64,000 bases of DNA, from the NCBI GenBank assembly GCA_019752535.1, contig JAIEMA010000049.1:1-64000 (forward strand), given 5' to 3'. How positions within the stretch are numbered: the stretch's first letter is position 1; each line of letters opens with the position of its first letter. This stretch comes from Bacteriovoracaceae bacterium. GTDB taxonomy: Bacteria > Bdellovibrionota > Bacteriovoracia > Bacteriovoracales > Bacteriovoracaceae. The position numbers and the translations under genes are program-made. Below the pieces are notes generated by a model, which was given only the letters and a program-made list of their open reading frames with translations, was not told where the DNA came from and did not search any database. Below are positions 26,675 to 35,859 of the stretch, in pieces.

Positions 26675-27856
26675 ATGCCAGGCAGGTTGCTTCTTGCTCT
26701 AGGAAGAATCTTTTTTGATCAGGCCGCAACCTGGCGCCTACTTGCTTTTAGCATTTTTGGCTACGCTTTCTCTTTAGCCGTTATCCTTAGCACTCTAGGG
26801 TTAATGGACGGCTTTGAAGAAACATTAAAAAATGGATTAAGACTCTCTTCTGGCGATGCTTATCTCACTCACAAAAATGGTTTTTATCAACTTGAAGATT
26901 CCGTTCTTGAAGAGATGCAACTCCATGGGGTTCAAGCTGTAAGTGGATTGGTCCAATCTGAAGCTTTCGCACTCAGAGAAGGAATGTCTAAAGGTGTTTT
27001 AGTCAGAGGGATAGATCCAAAAGATTTTGGAAATGTAACTGGTCTCAAAATTCCTCTTCAAGAACAATCAATTGTTCTTGGAGATGTTTTGGCCCGTGAT
27101 TGGAAAATGAATCTGGGTGATGAAGTCACCCTTGTTCTGGCCAAGGGACACGAAGGGGAGAAGCCACAATTTATTACCCTGAAATATGCTGGTTCAGTCC
27201 GACATGGCATTTACGAGAAAGATTCGCGTTTTGTTTATATGAACCGTCCCGAACTCCAAGAAAGTTTGGGACTTGGATCTAAAATCAATCTAGGGCTCAT
27301 TCAATTTGTAAAAAAATCATCTGAAAATTTGGAAGAGAGTGTGCGCTCTCTAGATGATTCCATGGGAAATCCTTGGTACGTGAAAGCCTCGTGGCAGGAG
27401 TTCTCTGGATTACTTGAAGCTGTGGCTGTCGAAAAAACCTCAATTGCAGTTGTTTTGCAGCTCATCGTGGTGGTGGCCGTCTTTAATGTCGCTGCATTTC
27501 TGATTACTCTTCAATCGAGAAAAACCAGAGAGTTTTTTCTCTTGCGTGCTTTTGGGCTTCCAAGAAAAAGATTTTTTGTCTTTGCCTCGACCTTACTATT
27601 AAATGTCTGGCTAACTTCTTGTGTTGTCGCTCTTGGGTTGGTTAAATTTTTTAATTATTTGTTGATTCATGCCTCCTGGCTTCAGGTCCCAGGTGATATT
27701 TATGTTTTGACTCAACTGCAAGTGAAGTTGGAACTGACTGATTACTTAATTGTCTTTGGTTTAGCTCTCGTTTGGATGATAATTCTTGGAGGATTTGCCA
27801 TTCGTAAGGTCAAGGGCCAATCTTTATTGACTGGTCTCAGGCAGGAGTTTCAATGA
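26675..27856 (+). CDS. Lipoprotein-releasing permease (LolC/LolE type)
   Basis: The inner-membrane subunit that extracts outer-membrane lipoproteins and hands them to LolA; 393 residues. One N-terminal membrane helix (about 20-42) is followed by a periplasmic MacB-like domain of about 45-250 and three C-terminal helices of FtsX type. A single permease gene precedes lolD, so it probably forms a homodimer where enterics use LolC plus LolE. It begins directly after the lysS stop and overlaps lolD by four bases. Confidence 0.88.
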   Translation: MPGRLLLALGRIFFDQAATWRLLAFSIFGYAFSLAVILSTLGLMDGFEETLKNGLRLSSGDAYLTHKNGFYQLEDSVLEEMQLHGVQAVSGLVQSEAFALREGMSKGVLVRGIDPKDFGNVTGLKIPLQEQSIVLGDVLARDWKMNLGDEVTLVLAKGHEGEKPQFITLKYAGSVRHGIYEKDSRFVYMNRPELQESLGLGSKINLGLIQFVKKSSENLEESVRSLDDSMGNPWYVKASWQEFSGLLEAVAVEKTSIAVVLQLIVVVAVFNVAAFLITLQSRKTREFFLLRAFGLPRKRFFVFASTLLLNVWLTSCVVALGLVKFFNYLLIHASWLQVPGDIYVLTQLQVKLELTDYLIVFGLALVWMIILGGFAIRKVKGQSLLTGLRQEFQ

Positions 27857-28515
27857 ACCCTTTTATTAAGTTAAAAGATATAGAAAAAAACTATGGATCC
27901 ACACCAGTGTTGAGAGGTGTGAATTTAGAGATTGAAGCTGGTGAATGCTTGGCCATTAAGGGAGCTTCCGGTTCAGGGAAATCCACATTGCTTTACTTGC
28001 TCGGAGGCCTCGAGAAGGCAAGCAAAGGGGAAGTCCATGTCGCCCAAAAAAATCTTAATAAACTTGATGATGATTCCCTCGCTCAATTTAGAAATCAAAC
28101 GGTAGGTTTTGTTTTTCAATTCCATTTCCTTCTTCCGTCGATTACGGCTTGGGGAAACATCATTCTTCCGGCCCGAATTGGCGGTCATGATGTCAATAAA
28201 GTCACAGTGAGAGCAAAAAATCTTGCTCAGCGTTTAGGTGTTGCAGGGTTACTTGAAAAGTGGCCTCATCAGCTCTCTGGTGGAGAGCAGCAAAGAATAA
28301 ATATTATCCGTGCCCTCTCCTTACAGCCCCCACTTCTTTTGTGCGATGAGCCTACCGGGAATTTGGATTCTTTGAATTCTCAAAAGGTCACAACACTGCT
28401 TAAAGAGTTGGCGGTAGAAAATAAATCCACTCTCATTCTCGTCACCCATGATGAAAAAGTCGCTTCTGTCTTTGAGCGAAAGATCGTGATTGAAGATGGT
28501 CAGATTATCCGATAG
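27853..28515 (+). CDS. lolD: LolD-type ABC transporter ATPase
   Basis: The ATPase driving lipoprotein release; 220 residues. Walker A is GASGSGKST, the Q-loop region is VGFVFQFHFLLP, the signature is LSGGEQQR, Walker B is LLLCDEPTGNLD, and the switch His is in VTHD. All catalytic positions are intact. It is translationally coupled to the permease gene. MacB or FtsE-like ATPases look similar, but the LolC/E-type neighbour decides the call. Confidence 0.9.
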   Translation: MNPFIKLKDIEKNYGSTPVLRGVNLEIEAGECLAIKGASGSGKSTLLYLLGGLEKASKGEVHVAQKNLNKLDDDSLAQFRNQTVGFVFQFHFLLPSITAWGNIILPARIGGHDVNKVTVRAKNLAQRLGVAGLLEKWPHQLSGGEQQRINIIRALSLQPPLLLCDEPTGNLDSLNSQKVTTLLKELAVENKSTLILVTHDEKVASVFERKIVIEDGQIIR

Positions 28516-28560
28516 AATGACACGAATTTGAACGATTTCAAGAATTTAAGAGCGAGCTGA

Positions 28561-30873
28561 ATGAGAATTCGTGGCCTCATGCTGGTAGTATTTTGCTTTG
28601 CACTAAGTGTGAATTTGATTTCACCTGCAAACGCACAAGAAATTATCGGTCCCATCAAAGAATTATTTAAAATTGATTCCATTGAAATCGAAGGCAATCG
28701 CAAAGTTGAAAGTGAAGCGATTCTTGAAAGAATTACAACTAAGTCTGAGCAAGTTTTAGATAATTATCTCCTTCGTAAAGATATTCAGCGCATTTACGAA
28801 ATGAAATATTTCGATGAAGTCGAAGCCTGGCATAAGCAGAAAGATAAAAAACAAATTCTCCTATTTCGCTTAAAAGAAAAACCGATTATCGGCAAAGTTG
28901 AGTTCAAAGGAAATGATGAGCTCAATGATGATGATTTGAAAGAGCAAGTTAAAACGAAGCAATTTCAAATTTTAGATGTCGCCACTCTTAAGTCCGATGT
29001 CTTAGCCTTGCAAAAGCATTATGAAGAGAAAGGCTTCTTTATTGCTCAAGCATCCTACGAAGTAAAACCGCAGGAAAATGGTTCTGTAAATATCGTCTTC
29101 AGAATTAAAGAGTGGGACAAGGTGATGGTTAAAAAAATCACCTTCCTTGGTAACAAGGCCATGACTGATCAAGAACTCAAAGGTTTTATGCAGACCCAGG
29201 AGGAGACTCTCTTTTCAGGACTTTCAGGTTCAGGGAATTTTAAAGAAATTAATTTTCAAACAGATATTGAGCGTCTGAAGTACCTCTATAAAACGAGAGG
29301 TCACCTCCAAGTCAATATCAACAATCCCGTCGTGACAGTCTCGGAAGACAAGCGTTGGATTTTCATCACTGTTCAAGTGACTGAAGGTCCTAAGTTCAGT
29401 GTGAATAATATTTATTACAACGGAGAGCTTCTATTCACTGAAAGTGAGATGAACGACAAAATTAAGCTCAAACCCAATGATACTTACAATGAGGAAAATC
29501 TTCGCCAAGACATTCAGACGTTAACTGAGATGTATCAAGACAAGGGTTATGCTTTTGCCAACGTTCTTAGAACTCTAGAAATAGTTCCCGGCGAAAACAA
29601 AGTGGATGTGCATTTCTCATTTGAGAAAGGTAAAATTTGTTACTTCGGAAAAATCACAGTTAAAGGGAATAGTAAAACTCGCGATAAAGTTGTCCGACGT
29701 GAACTTAAAATTCATGAAGGAGAAATGTACTCAGGCTCAGGGCTAAGAATTTCTAAAGACAACGTCAATCGTCTTGGATTCTTCCAACCGGAGAGCGTGA
29801 TCTTTAATACAGTCGCGCAGAAAGGTAAGGACGATGTTCTAGATGTAGAGATTTCTATCAAAGAGCGTGCGACTGGACAAATTAGTGTGGGAGCTGGTTA
29901 TTCGACGGCGACTCAAGGATTTATTCAGGCGAGTATTGCTCAGAACAACTTCGCTGGTCGCGGCCAGAATATTAACTTCAATCTCTCGCTGGCTTCGAAT
30001 CAACAAATTTATAACTTGGGTTTCACTGAGCCTTATTTATTCGATACAAAATGGACGGCCGGAGCTGACTATTTTAGAACTTCATCGAATTTTATCCGCT
30101 CTTTCAGTTATCAGAAACATGGCTTTGATGTTCGTGTAGGTCACCCCGTTTATGACTATACGAGACTGTTTTTAACCTATCGTTACGAAGACAATGAAAT
30201 TTCAAATATTGCTAACCCCACCATTGATCCCAAACTAGAAAACGGATCAGCAGGCTCTTTGCAAGCCTCATTAATTCACGATCGTCGAAACAACGTTTTT
30301 GAACCAACGAATGGTTATTACGGGTCAGCTTCGATTGAGTATGCCGGTGTGGGTGGTATTCAACGCTGGGCGAGAGCTGATGTAGAAGGGCGCTACTACA
30401 AACCGATTTGGGAAGATCTTGTTTTCAGAACAAGAACGACATTGGGTCAAATTTATCAAACAACAGAAAGAGGGATCCCACGTATCGAAAGATTTGCGAT
30501 GGGGGGCTCTCGTAATATGAGAGGTTTTGGTTTGATGGCGATTGGCCCACAAATTAACGCCATTAACAAAATTACTGGTTCACCGGATACATTCAATAGT
30601 GGTGGTTTGATGCAATTCTTATCTTCTTATGAATTGGAGCATCCTCTCATTAAAGAAGCTGGACTAAAATGGGTGGTCTTTAGCGACTTGGGTAACGTTT
30701 GGAGCAAAACGATTGGTGAGAATGATGATTACTCATTGCGTGCTGACTACGGATTTGGATTCAGATGGTTCTCACCTATTGGTGTACTCCGTTTTGAGTT
30801 TGGTTTCCCTCTTAATAAGCGCGAGAACGAAGCGCCAAATCAATTCAATTTTGACATAGGACAACTGTTCTAA
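28561..30873 (+). CDS. bamA: Outer-membrane protein assembly factor BamA
   Basis: The central Bam subunit, which folds beta-barrels into the outer membrane; 770 residues. A signal peptide (ending PANA) is followed by five POTRA domains over about 35-430 and then a 16-strand Omp85 barrel. The barrel carries GGSRNMRGF (the VRGF-type motif of loop 6) and ends in Phe. The order bamA-skp-lpxD-fabZ-lpxA is the widespread envelope-biogenesis cluster. Confidence 0.96.
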   Translation: MRIRGLMLVVFCFALSVNLISPANAQEIIGPIKELFKIDSIEIEGNRKVESEAILERITTKSEQVLDNYLLRKDIQRIYEMKYFDEVEAWHKQKDKKQILLFRLKEKPIIGKVEFKGNDELNDDDLKEQVKTKQFQILDVATLKSDVLALQKHYEEKGFFIAQASYEVKPQENGSVNIVFRIKEWDKVMVKKITFLGNKAMTDQELKGFMQTQEETLFSGLSGSGNFKEINFQTDIERLKYLYKTRGHLQVNINNPVVTVSEDKRWIFITVQVTEGPKFSVNNIYYNGELLFTESEMNDKIKLKPNDTYNEENLRQDIQTLTEMYQDKGYAFANVLRTLEIVPGENKVDVHFSFEKGKICYFGKITVKGNSKTRDKVVRRELKIHEGEMYSGSGLRISKDNVNRLGFFQPESVIFNTVAQKGKDDVLDVEISIKERATGQISVGAGYSTATQGFIQASIAQNNFAGRGQNINFNLSLASNQQIYNLGFTEPYLFDTKWTAGADYFRTSSNFIRSFSYQKHGFDVRVGHPVYDYTRLFLTYRYEDNEISNIANPTIDPKLENGSAGSLQASLIHDRRNNVFEPTNGYYGSASIEYAGVGGIQRWARADVEGRYYKPIWEDLVFRTRTTLGQIYQTTERGIPRIERFAMGGSRNMRGFGLMAIGPQINAINKITGSPDTFNSGGLMQFLSSYELEHPLIKEAGLKWVVFSDLGNVWSKTIGENDDYSLRADYGFGFRWFSPIGVLRFEFGFPLNKRENEAPNQFNFDIGQLF

Positions 30874-30917
30874 AAGTGCTAGATTTTCAGGCAGATTGAC
30901 CTTTAAGGAGACCTGCA

Positions 30918-31424
30918 ATGAAACTAAGCACAATTTTATTATTTCTTTTAGCTTTTAATGCTCAAGCCGCTGTGACTGTTGGACTTGTTGACGTTCAAAA
31001 AGTTCTGACTTCAATTAAAGAAGGTCAGTCCGTGATGAAGACGTTGGAGAAATCTTTCAACGACAAAAAATCAACATTGAAGAAAGATGAAGATAAAATC
31101 AAAAAAGCTGGCGAAGACTTAAAGAAGCAATCAGCTGTTTTGAGTGAGCAAGCTCGCTTAACTAAAGAGCGCGAAATTCAAGAACAGATCTTGAAGGTTC
31201 AGGGCAAAGCGTCTGACTTCCAACGTGATATGCAAAAGATGGAAAACGATCTTAAGCGTCCGATCATCGAAAAACTTCGCCCAGTCATTGAAGATGTTTC
31301 TAAAGCTGCAAGTGTGGATATGACATTTGAACTTGGAAGCGCGCCAATCATCTACGCTGAATCTAAAAAAGATTTAACTGACGATGTGGTAAAAGCTTAC
31401 GACAAAAAGTATCCGGTGAAGTAA
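30918..31424 (+). CDS. Periplasmic chaperone OmpH/Skp
   Basis: 168 residues with a signal peptide (ending NAQA). The mature part starts with the family strand VTVGLVDVQKVL, continues as a long Lys/Glu-rich coiled-coil tentacle of about 40-120, and ends with the trimer-forming segment. It carries unfolded outer-membrane proteins to BamA. AAGGAGA precedes the ATG. Its stop overlaps the lpxD ATG by one base. Confidence 0.93.
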   Translation: MKLSTILLFLLAFNAQAAVTVGLVDVQKVLTSIKEGQSVMKTLEKSFNDKKSTLKKDEDKIKKAGEDLKKQSAVLSEQARLTKEREIQEQILKVQGKASDFQRDMQKMENDLKRPIIEKLRPVIEDVSKAASVDMTFELGSAPIIYAESKKDLTDDVVKAYDKKYPVK

Positions 31425-32467
31425 TGCTCTGCTTGGACCTGTTAAACTTTGATGCTGATATTGAAATCGTTCATCAATCAGTTGAATCAGGTCCAATGTC
31501 GGTTGATGGCATCTCTCTTGCCCAGGACCTTGGGGCTCAGAAATTAGTTTTCGTAAAAAATTCAAAATTCTTAAAAACGCTCGAAGAAAAACTCGCTAAG
31601 GGATCTCAACCTAAGGCGAGTTTAATTATTGAGAAAAAGATTTTTGAATCTCTTACTTCAGAGAGCAAAGATTTTTTACAAAAAAACTTGGGTCTAATTG
31701 CAACGACAGTGAATGTTCCTCTTTCAATGACAAAGATTTCTAAACCTCTTTTTCAAGAAAAGTTTGGCGATATCCAAAATGCAGTCGACGGCAGACAGAT
31801 GGGAAATGTTGAAATTCATCCTTCAGTCATCATCGGCCAAGGAGTTTTCGTCGGGGAACACGTCAAAATTGGCTCAGGGGCAGTTATCCATCCTGGAGTG
31901 ACAATTGCTTCACATGTGGAGATTGGTGACAACTCAACTGTGTTTGCGAATGTCGCGATCTACTCATTCTCAAAAATTGGTAAGAATGTCCGAATTCACT
32001 CGAATACAACTGTTGGGAGTGATGGTTTCGGTTATGTTTTCGATAAAGGCATTCATCACAAAATTTGGCACACAGGTGGTGTCGAAATTCATGATGATGT
32101 TGAAATTGGATCGAATTGCAGTATCGACATGGGAGCCTTTACTCCGACTGTCATTGGTTCAGGCACAAAAATCGATAACCAAGTTCAAGTGGCTCATAAT
32201 ACAAAAATTGGTAAAGGTTGCATCTTGTGCGGACAATCCGGTGTCGCAGGAAGTGCAGTGCTTGAAGATTATGTTGTTCTAGGTGGCCGTGCAGCGATCG
32301 GCCCTGATTCTCATATTGGAATGGCTTCTCAAGTTGCAGGCGGCGCCATGGTCAATGAAGGTGCCGTGTGGCCTGCAAAATCAGTACTGGGTGGGCATCC
32401 TGCTCGCGATATCAAAGAGTGGATGCGTACATTTGCCTGGGTACGAAAAAACGCTCTGAAGAACTAG
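31424..32467 (+). CDS. lpxD: UDP-3-O-acyl-glucosamine N-acyltransferase LpxD
   Basis: Adds the N-linked acyl chain in lipid A synthesis; 347 residues. The N-terminal uridine-binding domain spans about 1-105, then a left-handed beta-helix with hexapeptide repeats contains the conserved GSDGFGY, the catalytic His of VAHNTKIG, and a C-terminal helix. Length is normal for the family. Confidence 0.95.
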   Translation: MLCLDLLNFDADIEIVHQSVESGPMSVDGISLAQDLGAQKLVFVKNSKFLKTLEEKLAKGSQPKASLIIEKKIFESLTSESKDFLQKNLGLIATTVNVPLSMTKISKPLFQEKFGDIQNAVDGRQMGNVEIHPSVIIGQGVFVGEHVKIGSGAVIHPGVTIASHVEIGDNSTVFANVAIYSFSKIGKNVRIHSNTTVGSDGFGYVFDKGIHHKIWHTGGVEIHDDVEIGSNCSIDMGAFTPTVIGSGTKIDNQVQVAHNTKIGKGCILCGQSGVAGSAVLEDYVVLGGRAAIGPDSHIGMASQVAGGAMVNEGAVWPAKSVLGGHPARDIKEWMRTFAWVRKNALKN

Positions 32468-32476
32468 GAGTTCAAA

Positions 32477-32971
32477 ATGTTAATGAATACCAAACAGGTT
32501 ATGGCATTTTTGCCACACAGAGATCCTTTCTTGTTTATTGATTCAGTGACCAGCGTCGAGTTACCTGAAGAGTTAAAAGGTTTGAAGAAACCATTCAAGG
32601 CTAATCAACTTGTGGGAGGCAAAACATTTTGTCGCTTTGAGGTTCGTCCTGAGACAAAAGTTTTAGAAGGTCACTTTCCTGGTCATCCCATTCTTCCTGG
32701 AGTGGTTCAAGTCGAGATGATGGCCCAGGCTTCTGCTTTCCTCATGATCTATGCCATTGATGTTCCACCTGAAGAGGCGAAGCTTGATGTCGCACTTCTG
32801 GGTGTTGAGAAAGCAAAGTTTAGAAAGCCAGTCCTTCCTGGAATGATGCTCGAAATATCGACTGTGCTCACAAAAGTGAGAGGGCCGATGACAACATATG
32901 ATGCTCAAATTCATTGCAATGGCGAGCTGATGAGTGAATCAAGCTTTCTAGCAAGTTTAAGAATACTTTAA
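32477..32971 (+). CDS. fabZ: (3R)-hydroxyacyl-ACP dehydratase FabZ
   Basis: A hot-dog fold dehydratase of type II fatty-acid synthesis; 164 residues. PHRDPFLFIDSV and the active-site block GHFPGHPILPGVVQVE supply the catalytic His and Glu. TAGGAG lies upstream of the ATG. It draws on the same hydroxyacyl-ACP pool used by the neighbouring LpxA and LpxD. Confidence 0.95.
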   Translation: MLMNTKQVMAFLPHRDPFLFIDSVTSVELPEELKGLKKPFKANQLVGGKTFCRFEVRPETKVLEGHFPGHPILPGVVQVEMMAQASAFLMIYAIDVPPEEAKLDVALLGVEKAKFRKPVLPGMMLEISTVLTKVRGPMTTYDAQIHCNGELMSESSFLASLRIL

Positions 32972-32984
32972 AGAGGTAACTTTT

Positions 32985-33782
32985 ATGTCTGTTGAAATTG
33001 ATAAACTAGCCAGTGTACACCCCGAAGCTAAACTTGGAGTTGGTGTAAAAGTCGGCCCCTTTTGTATGGTTGGCCCTCATGTTCAAATTGGAGATGGAAC
33101 TATTCTCTCCTCACATGTAGTGCTTGAAGGTCACACCACCATTGGTAAGAATAATAAGTTCCTTCAATTCTGCTCAATTGGTGCTCCTCCGCAGGACTCA
33201 TCTTATAAAGGTGAGCCGACAGAAACGATCATCGGAGATGGAAATACTTTCAGGGAATACGTCTCTGTTCACAGAGGTACGACTAAGCAAGATAACAAGA
33301 CTGTCATTGGAAACAATTCTTTATATATGGCCTACTGTCATATTGCTCACGATTGTAATGTCGGAAGCAACTTAACTTTTGCTAACAGTGTTCAGCTTGC
33401 TGGACATGTGAATATTGGTGATCGAGTGATTATCGGTGGAAATACGGGTGTCTCTCAGTTTGTCTCTCTAGGGAAGGGAGCTTACATCGGTGGGGGAACA
33501 TCTATCGATCGTGATATCCCTAATTTTTGCACAGCTTACGGAAATCGTGTTCGCCTTAAGGGAATAAATATTATCGGTCTCAAAAGACAGGGATTTGATA
33601 AGCAGATTATTTCTGAAGTTGTCGATTTCTATCGCACAATGGAGAGCTCTGCCCTTTCACCTAGAGCGTTTGTTGAACATCAAGAGCTAATGACTGAGTT
33701 TAGTAATAATCCTGTGGTTAAAGATATTGCGAGTTTCATTCGCAAGTCTGAGATTGGTGTCGCTCCCTTTATGATTGGATAA
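32985..33782 (+). CDS. lpxA: UDP-N-acetylglucosamine acyltransferase LpxA
   Basis: Catalyses the first acyl transfer of lipid A synthesis; 265 residues. Hexapeptide repeats form the beta-helix, with the catalytic His in HIAHDCNVG and the family C-terminal helix block INIIGLKRQGF. Given the next gene, its acceptor may be the 3-amino sugar UDP-GlcNAc3N in place of UDP-GlcNAc, making an amide at position 3; sequence alone cannot settle this. Confidence 0.95.
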   Translation: MSVEIDKLASVHPEAKLGVGVKVGPFCMVGPHVQIGDGTILSSHVVLEGHTTIGKNNKFLQFCSIGAPPQDSSYKGEPTETIIGDGNTFREYVSVHRGTTKQDNKTVIGNNSLYMAYCHIAHDCNVGSNLTFANSVQLAGHVNIGDRVIIGGNTGVSQFVSLGKGAYIGGGTSIDRDIPNFCTAYGNRVRLKGINIIGLKRQGFDKQIISEVVDFYRTMESSALSPRAFVEHQELMTEFSNNPVVKDIASFIRKSEIGVAPFMIG

Positions 33783-33785
33783 TTT

Positions 33786-34742
33786 ATGAAAGTTCGTGTC
33801 GCAACGATAGGCTATGGTTTTTTAGGAAAGTGGCATGCTCAAAAAGCAGCTGCACTTAATGAACTCGCAGAACTTAAGTACATTGTTGAGAAATTTCCAA
33901 GCGCCCAGCAAGCCGCTCGAGAAAATCATCCAGGTGTAAAAATCGTCTCCGAAGTGAAAGAGATTTTATCGGATATTGATGCTGCGATCATTGTGACTCC
34001 TACAAGTTTTCATTATGAAGTCGCTAAAGAATTGCTCATGGCCGGGAAGCATGTCTTTTGCGAGAAACCTCTCTGTTCAACTGTTGCAGAAGCCCAGGAG
34101 CTTGAGAAATTAGCCAATGAAAAAAAGCTCGTCCTCCAAGTTGGGCACTCTGAAAGATGTCATCAAGCTTGGGAGACTTTAAGGCAGAGCTTTTTGAATT
34201 TCAAAGGGCCTCTGAGTTTGAGGATTGATCGCTTCGCTCCTTTTAAGGGCAGGGCCACTGATGTCGATGTCGTTCAAGATTTAATGATTCACGATATTGA
34301 TTTGATGCTTTGGCTTTTTGGAAGAAAAGTTAAAAGTGTTAAGGCTTGGGGCCATAAAATCAGAACTCAGAACTGGGATCATGTAACAGCAGAATTTACT
34401 CTCGCTGATGGTATGCAAGCCGTACTGACAATGGGACGCAACAGTGTTCATGAAGCCAGATCGCTTGAGGTCTTCCATCAGTCTGGTTCAACGAGAGTGA
34501 ATTTATTTGCAAATAAAATTCAAACAGCACCCTCTGGAGAGATCTCTCCAGGTGTGTTTGTTTCGGAATCAAGTTACGAGAAGCGAGATCATCTCCTGAT
34601 TGAGCAGAAAGCTTTTTATAACAGCATCCTTCAAGGTGCTCCTGTCATGGTGAGTGGAACTGAAGGCAGGGTAGCAGTGGTCTTAGTTGAAGCTGTCTTA
34701 ACGGCTCTCAAATCTGGTCAGTTGGAAACTTTAGATGTCTAA
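33786..34742 (+). CDS. Gfo/Idh/MocA oxidoreductase in the lipid A cluster (GnnA candidate)
   Basis: An NAD(P)-dependent sugar oxidoreductase of 318 residues. The Rossmann motif IGYGFLGKWH is at the N-terminus, FCEKPL is the cofactor/catalytic Lys block, and a C-terminal alpha/beta domain follows. Placement between lpxA and lpxB, four bases after the first and overlapping the second, matches gnnA of 2,3-diamino-glucose lipid A pathways, where it oxidises UDP-GlcNAc at C3. No aminotransferase (gnnB) is adjacent, so the specific role is inferred. Confidence 0.8.
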   Translation: MKVRVATIGYGFLGKWHAQKAAALNELAELKYIVEKFPSAQQAARENHPGVKIVSEVKEILSDIDAAIIVTPTSFHYEVAKELLMAGKHVFCEKPLCSTVAEAQELEKLANEKKLVLQVGHSERCHQAWETLRQSFLNFKGPLSLRIDRFAPFKGRATDVDVVQDLMIHDIDLMLWLFGRKVKSVKAWGHKIRTQNWDHVTAEFTLADGMQAVLTMGRNSVHEARSLEVFHQSGSTRVNLFANKIQTAPSGEISPGVFVSESSYEKRDHLLIEQKAFYNSILQGAPVMVSGTEGRVAVVLVEAVLTALKSGQLETLDV

Positions 34743-35859
34743 GGTTCTCATTGTGGCCGGCGAACCTTCGGGTGAAGAGCACGCTCTCTCATTTCTTCCT
34801 CAACTTATAAAACTTAGACCTGATCTTGAGTTTTGGGGCGTCGGTGGAGAGAGATTAAAAGAGCATGGGGTTGATTTAAAATATCATCTCTCAGATTTTT
34901 CCAGCATGGGTTTTACTGAAGTCATCTCTAAAATCCCCTTTTATAAAAATGCTCTCTCTCAAATTACTGCAGCAGCTTTAAGCTCAGGCACTAAAGATGC
35001 TATTCTCATCGATTTTCAGGATTTTAATTTAAGACTCGCACAACGCTTGGCCAAAAACGGAATCCGTGTTTGGTACTATGTTGCACCTCAGGCCTGGGCT
35101 TGGAGGCCATGGCGTGCGAAAACATTGGCCAAGACAGTTCATAGACTTTTTACCATTTTACCATTTGAGCAAAAATGGTTCTCCTCTCGCGGAGTAAAAC
35201 AACTCACTTCAATTCCGCACCCTTTGATGAAGAATTGGCAGCCTTCAATTGAGAAGCTTAAGACAAATTTTTGGGATAAGAGAATGCTCTCTCATCCAAG
35301 AATTATTCTTTTGCCCGGAAGTCGGGCCAGCGAGGTGAGACCCCTTTTGCCTATTTTTGTTGAAACGATAAAAATATTAAAAAATAAAATCCCTGATCTT
35401 CATGTCACGATCTCAAAAGTGGATCATCTGGATGCACGCCTCTATGATTGTGCCAAAGAGATTGTAGATAAGTGGATAAGCCCTGAGGAGCTTCCAGAGA
35501 CTTTACTCAATATTGATGTCGCACTTGCGGCCAGTGGAACCGTGACGCTTGGGACAGGAATTATGGGAGTCCCAACAGTTGTGACTTATCAATCCTCTCT
35601 CGTTAATGAATTTGTAGTAAGAAAAATTATAAAATATGAGAAAGCCGTATCACTGACCAATTTGATTTTGGATGAAATGGTGTTTCCAGAGTTCCTGCAA
35701 CAGCAAGTTCGATCGCCTCTTTTGGCTCATTGTGTGCTATCTTGGTTGAATCATCCCGATGATTGGAACGCGATGGTCAAAAAGCTCTCAAGACTTCCGT
35801 CAATGTTGAGTGGATCTAGCGAGGAAGTTTTTGATTTAATGGCCCAGGAGATGGAATGA
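34735..35859 (+). CDS. lpxB: Lipid-A-disaccharide synthase LpxB
   Basis: A GT19 glycosyltransferase that joins the two acylated glucosamine units; 374 residues. The N-terminal VAGEPSGEEHA and FWGVGGERL, then APQAWAWRPWRA and LLPGSRASEVRPLLP, are family landmarks. It overlaps the preceding gene by eight bases and the lpxK ATG by four, so translation is coupled. Confidence 0.95.
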   Translation: MSKVLIVAGEPSGEEHALSFLPQLIKLRPDLEFWGVGGERLKEHGVDLKYHLSDFSSMGFTEVISKIPFYKNALSQITAAALSSGTKDAILIDFQDFNLRLAQRLAKNGIRVWYYVAPQAWAWRPWRAKTLAKTVHRLFTILPFEQKWFSSRGVKQLTSIPHPLMKNWQPSIEKLKTNFWDKRMLSHPRIILLPGSRASEVRPLLPIFVETIKILKNKIPDLHVTISKVDHLDARLYDCAKEIVDKWISPEELPETLLNIDVALAASGTVTLGTGIMGVPTVVTYQSSLVNEFVVRKIIKYEKAVSLTNLILDEMVFPEFLQQQVRSPLLAHCVLSWLNHPDDWNAMVKKLSRLPSMLSGSSEEVFDLMAQEME

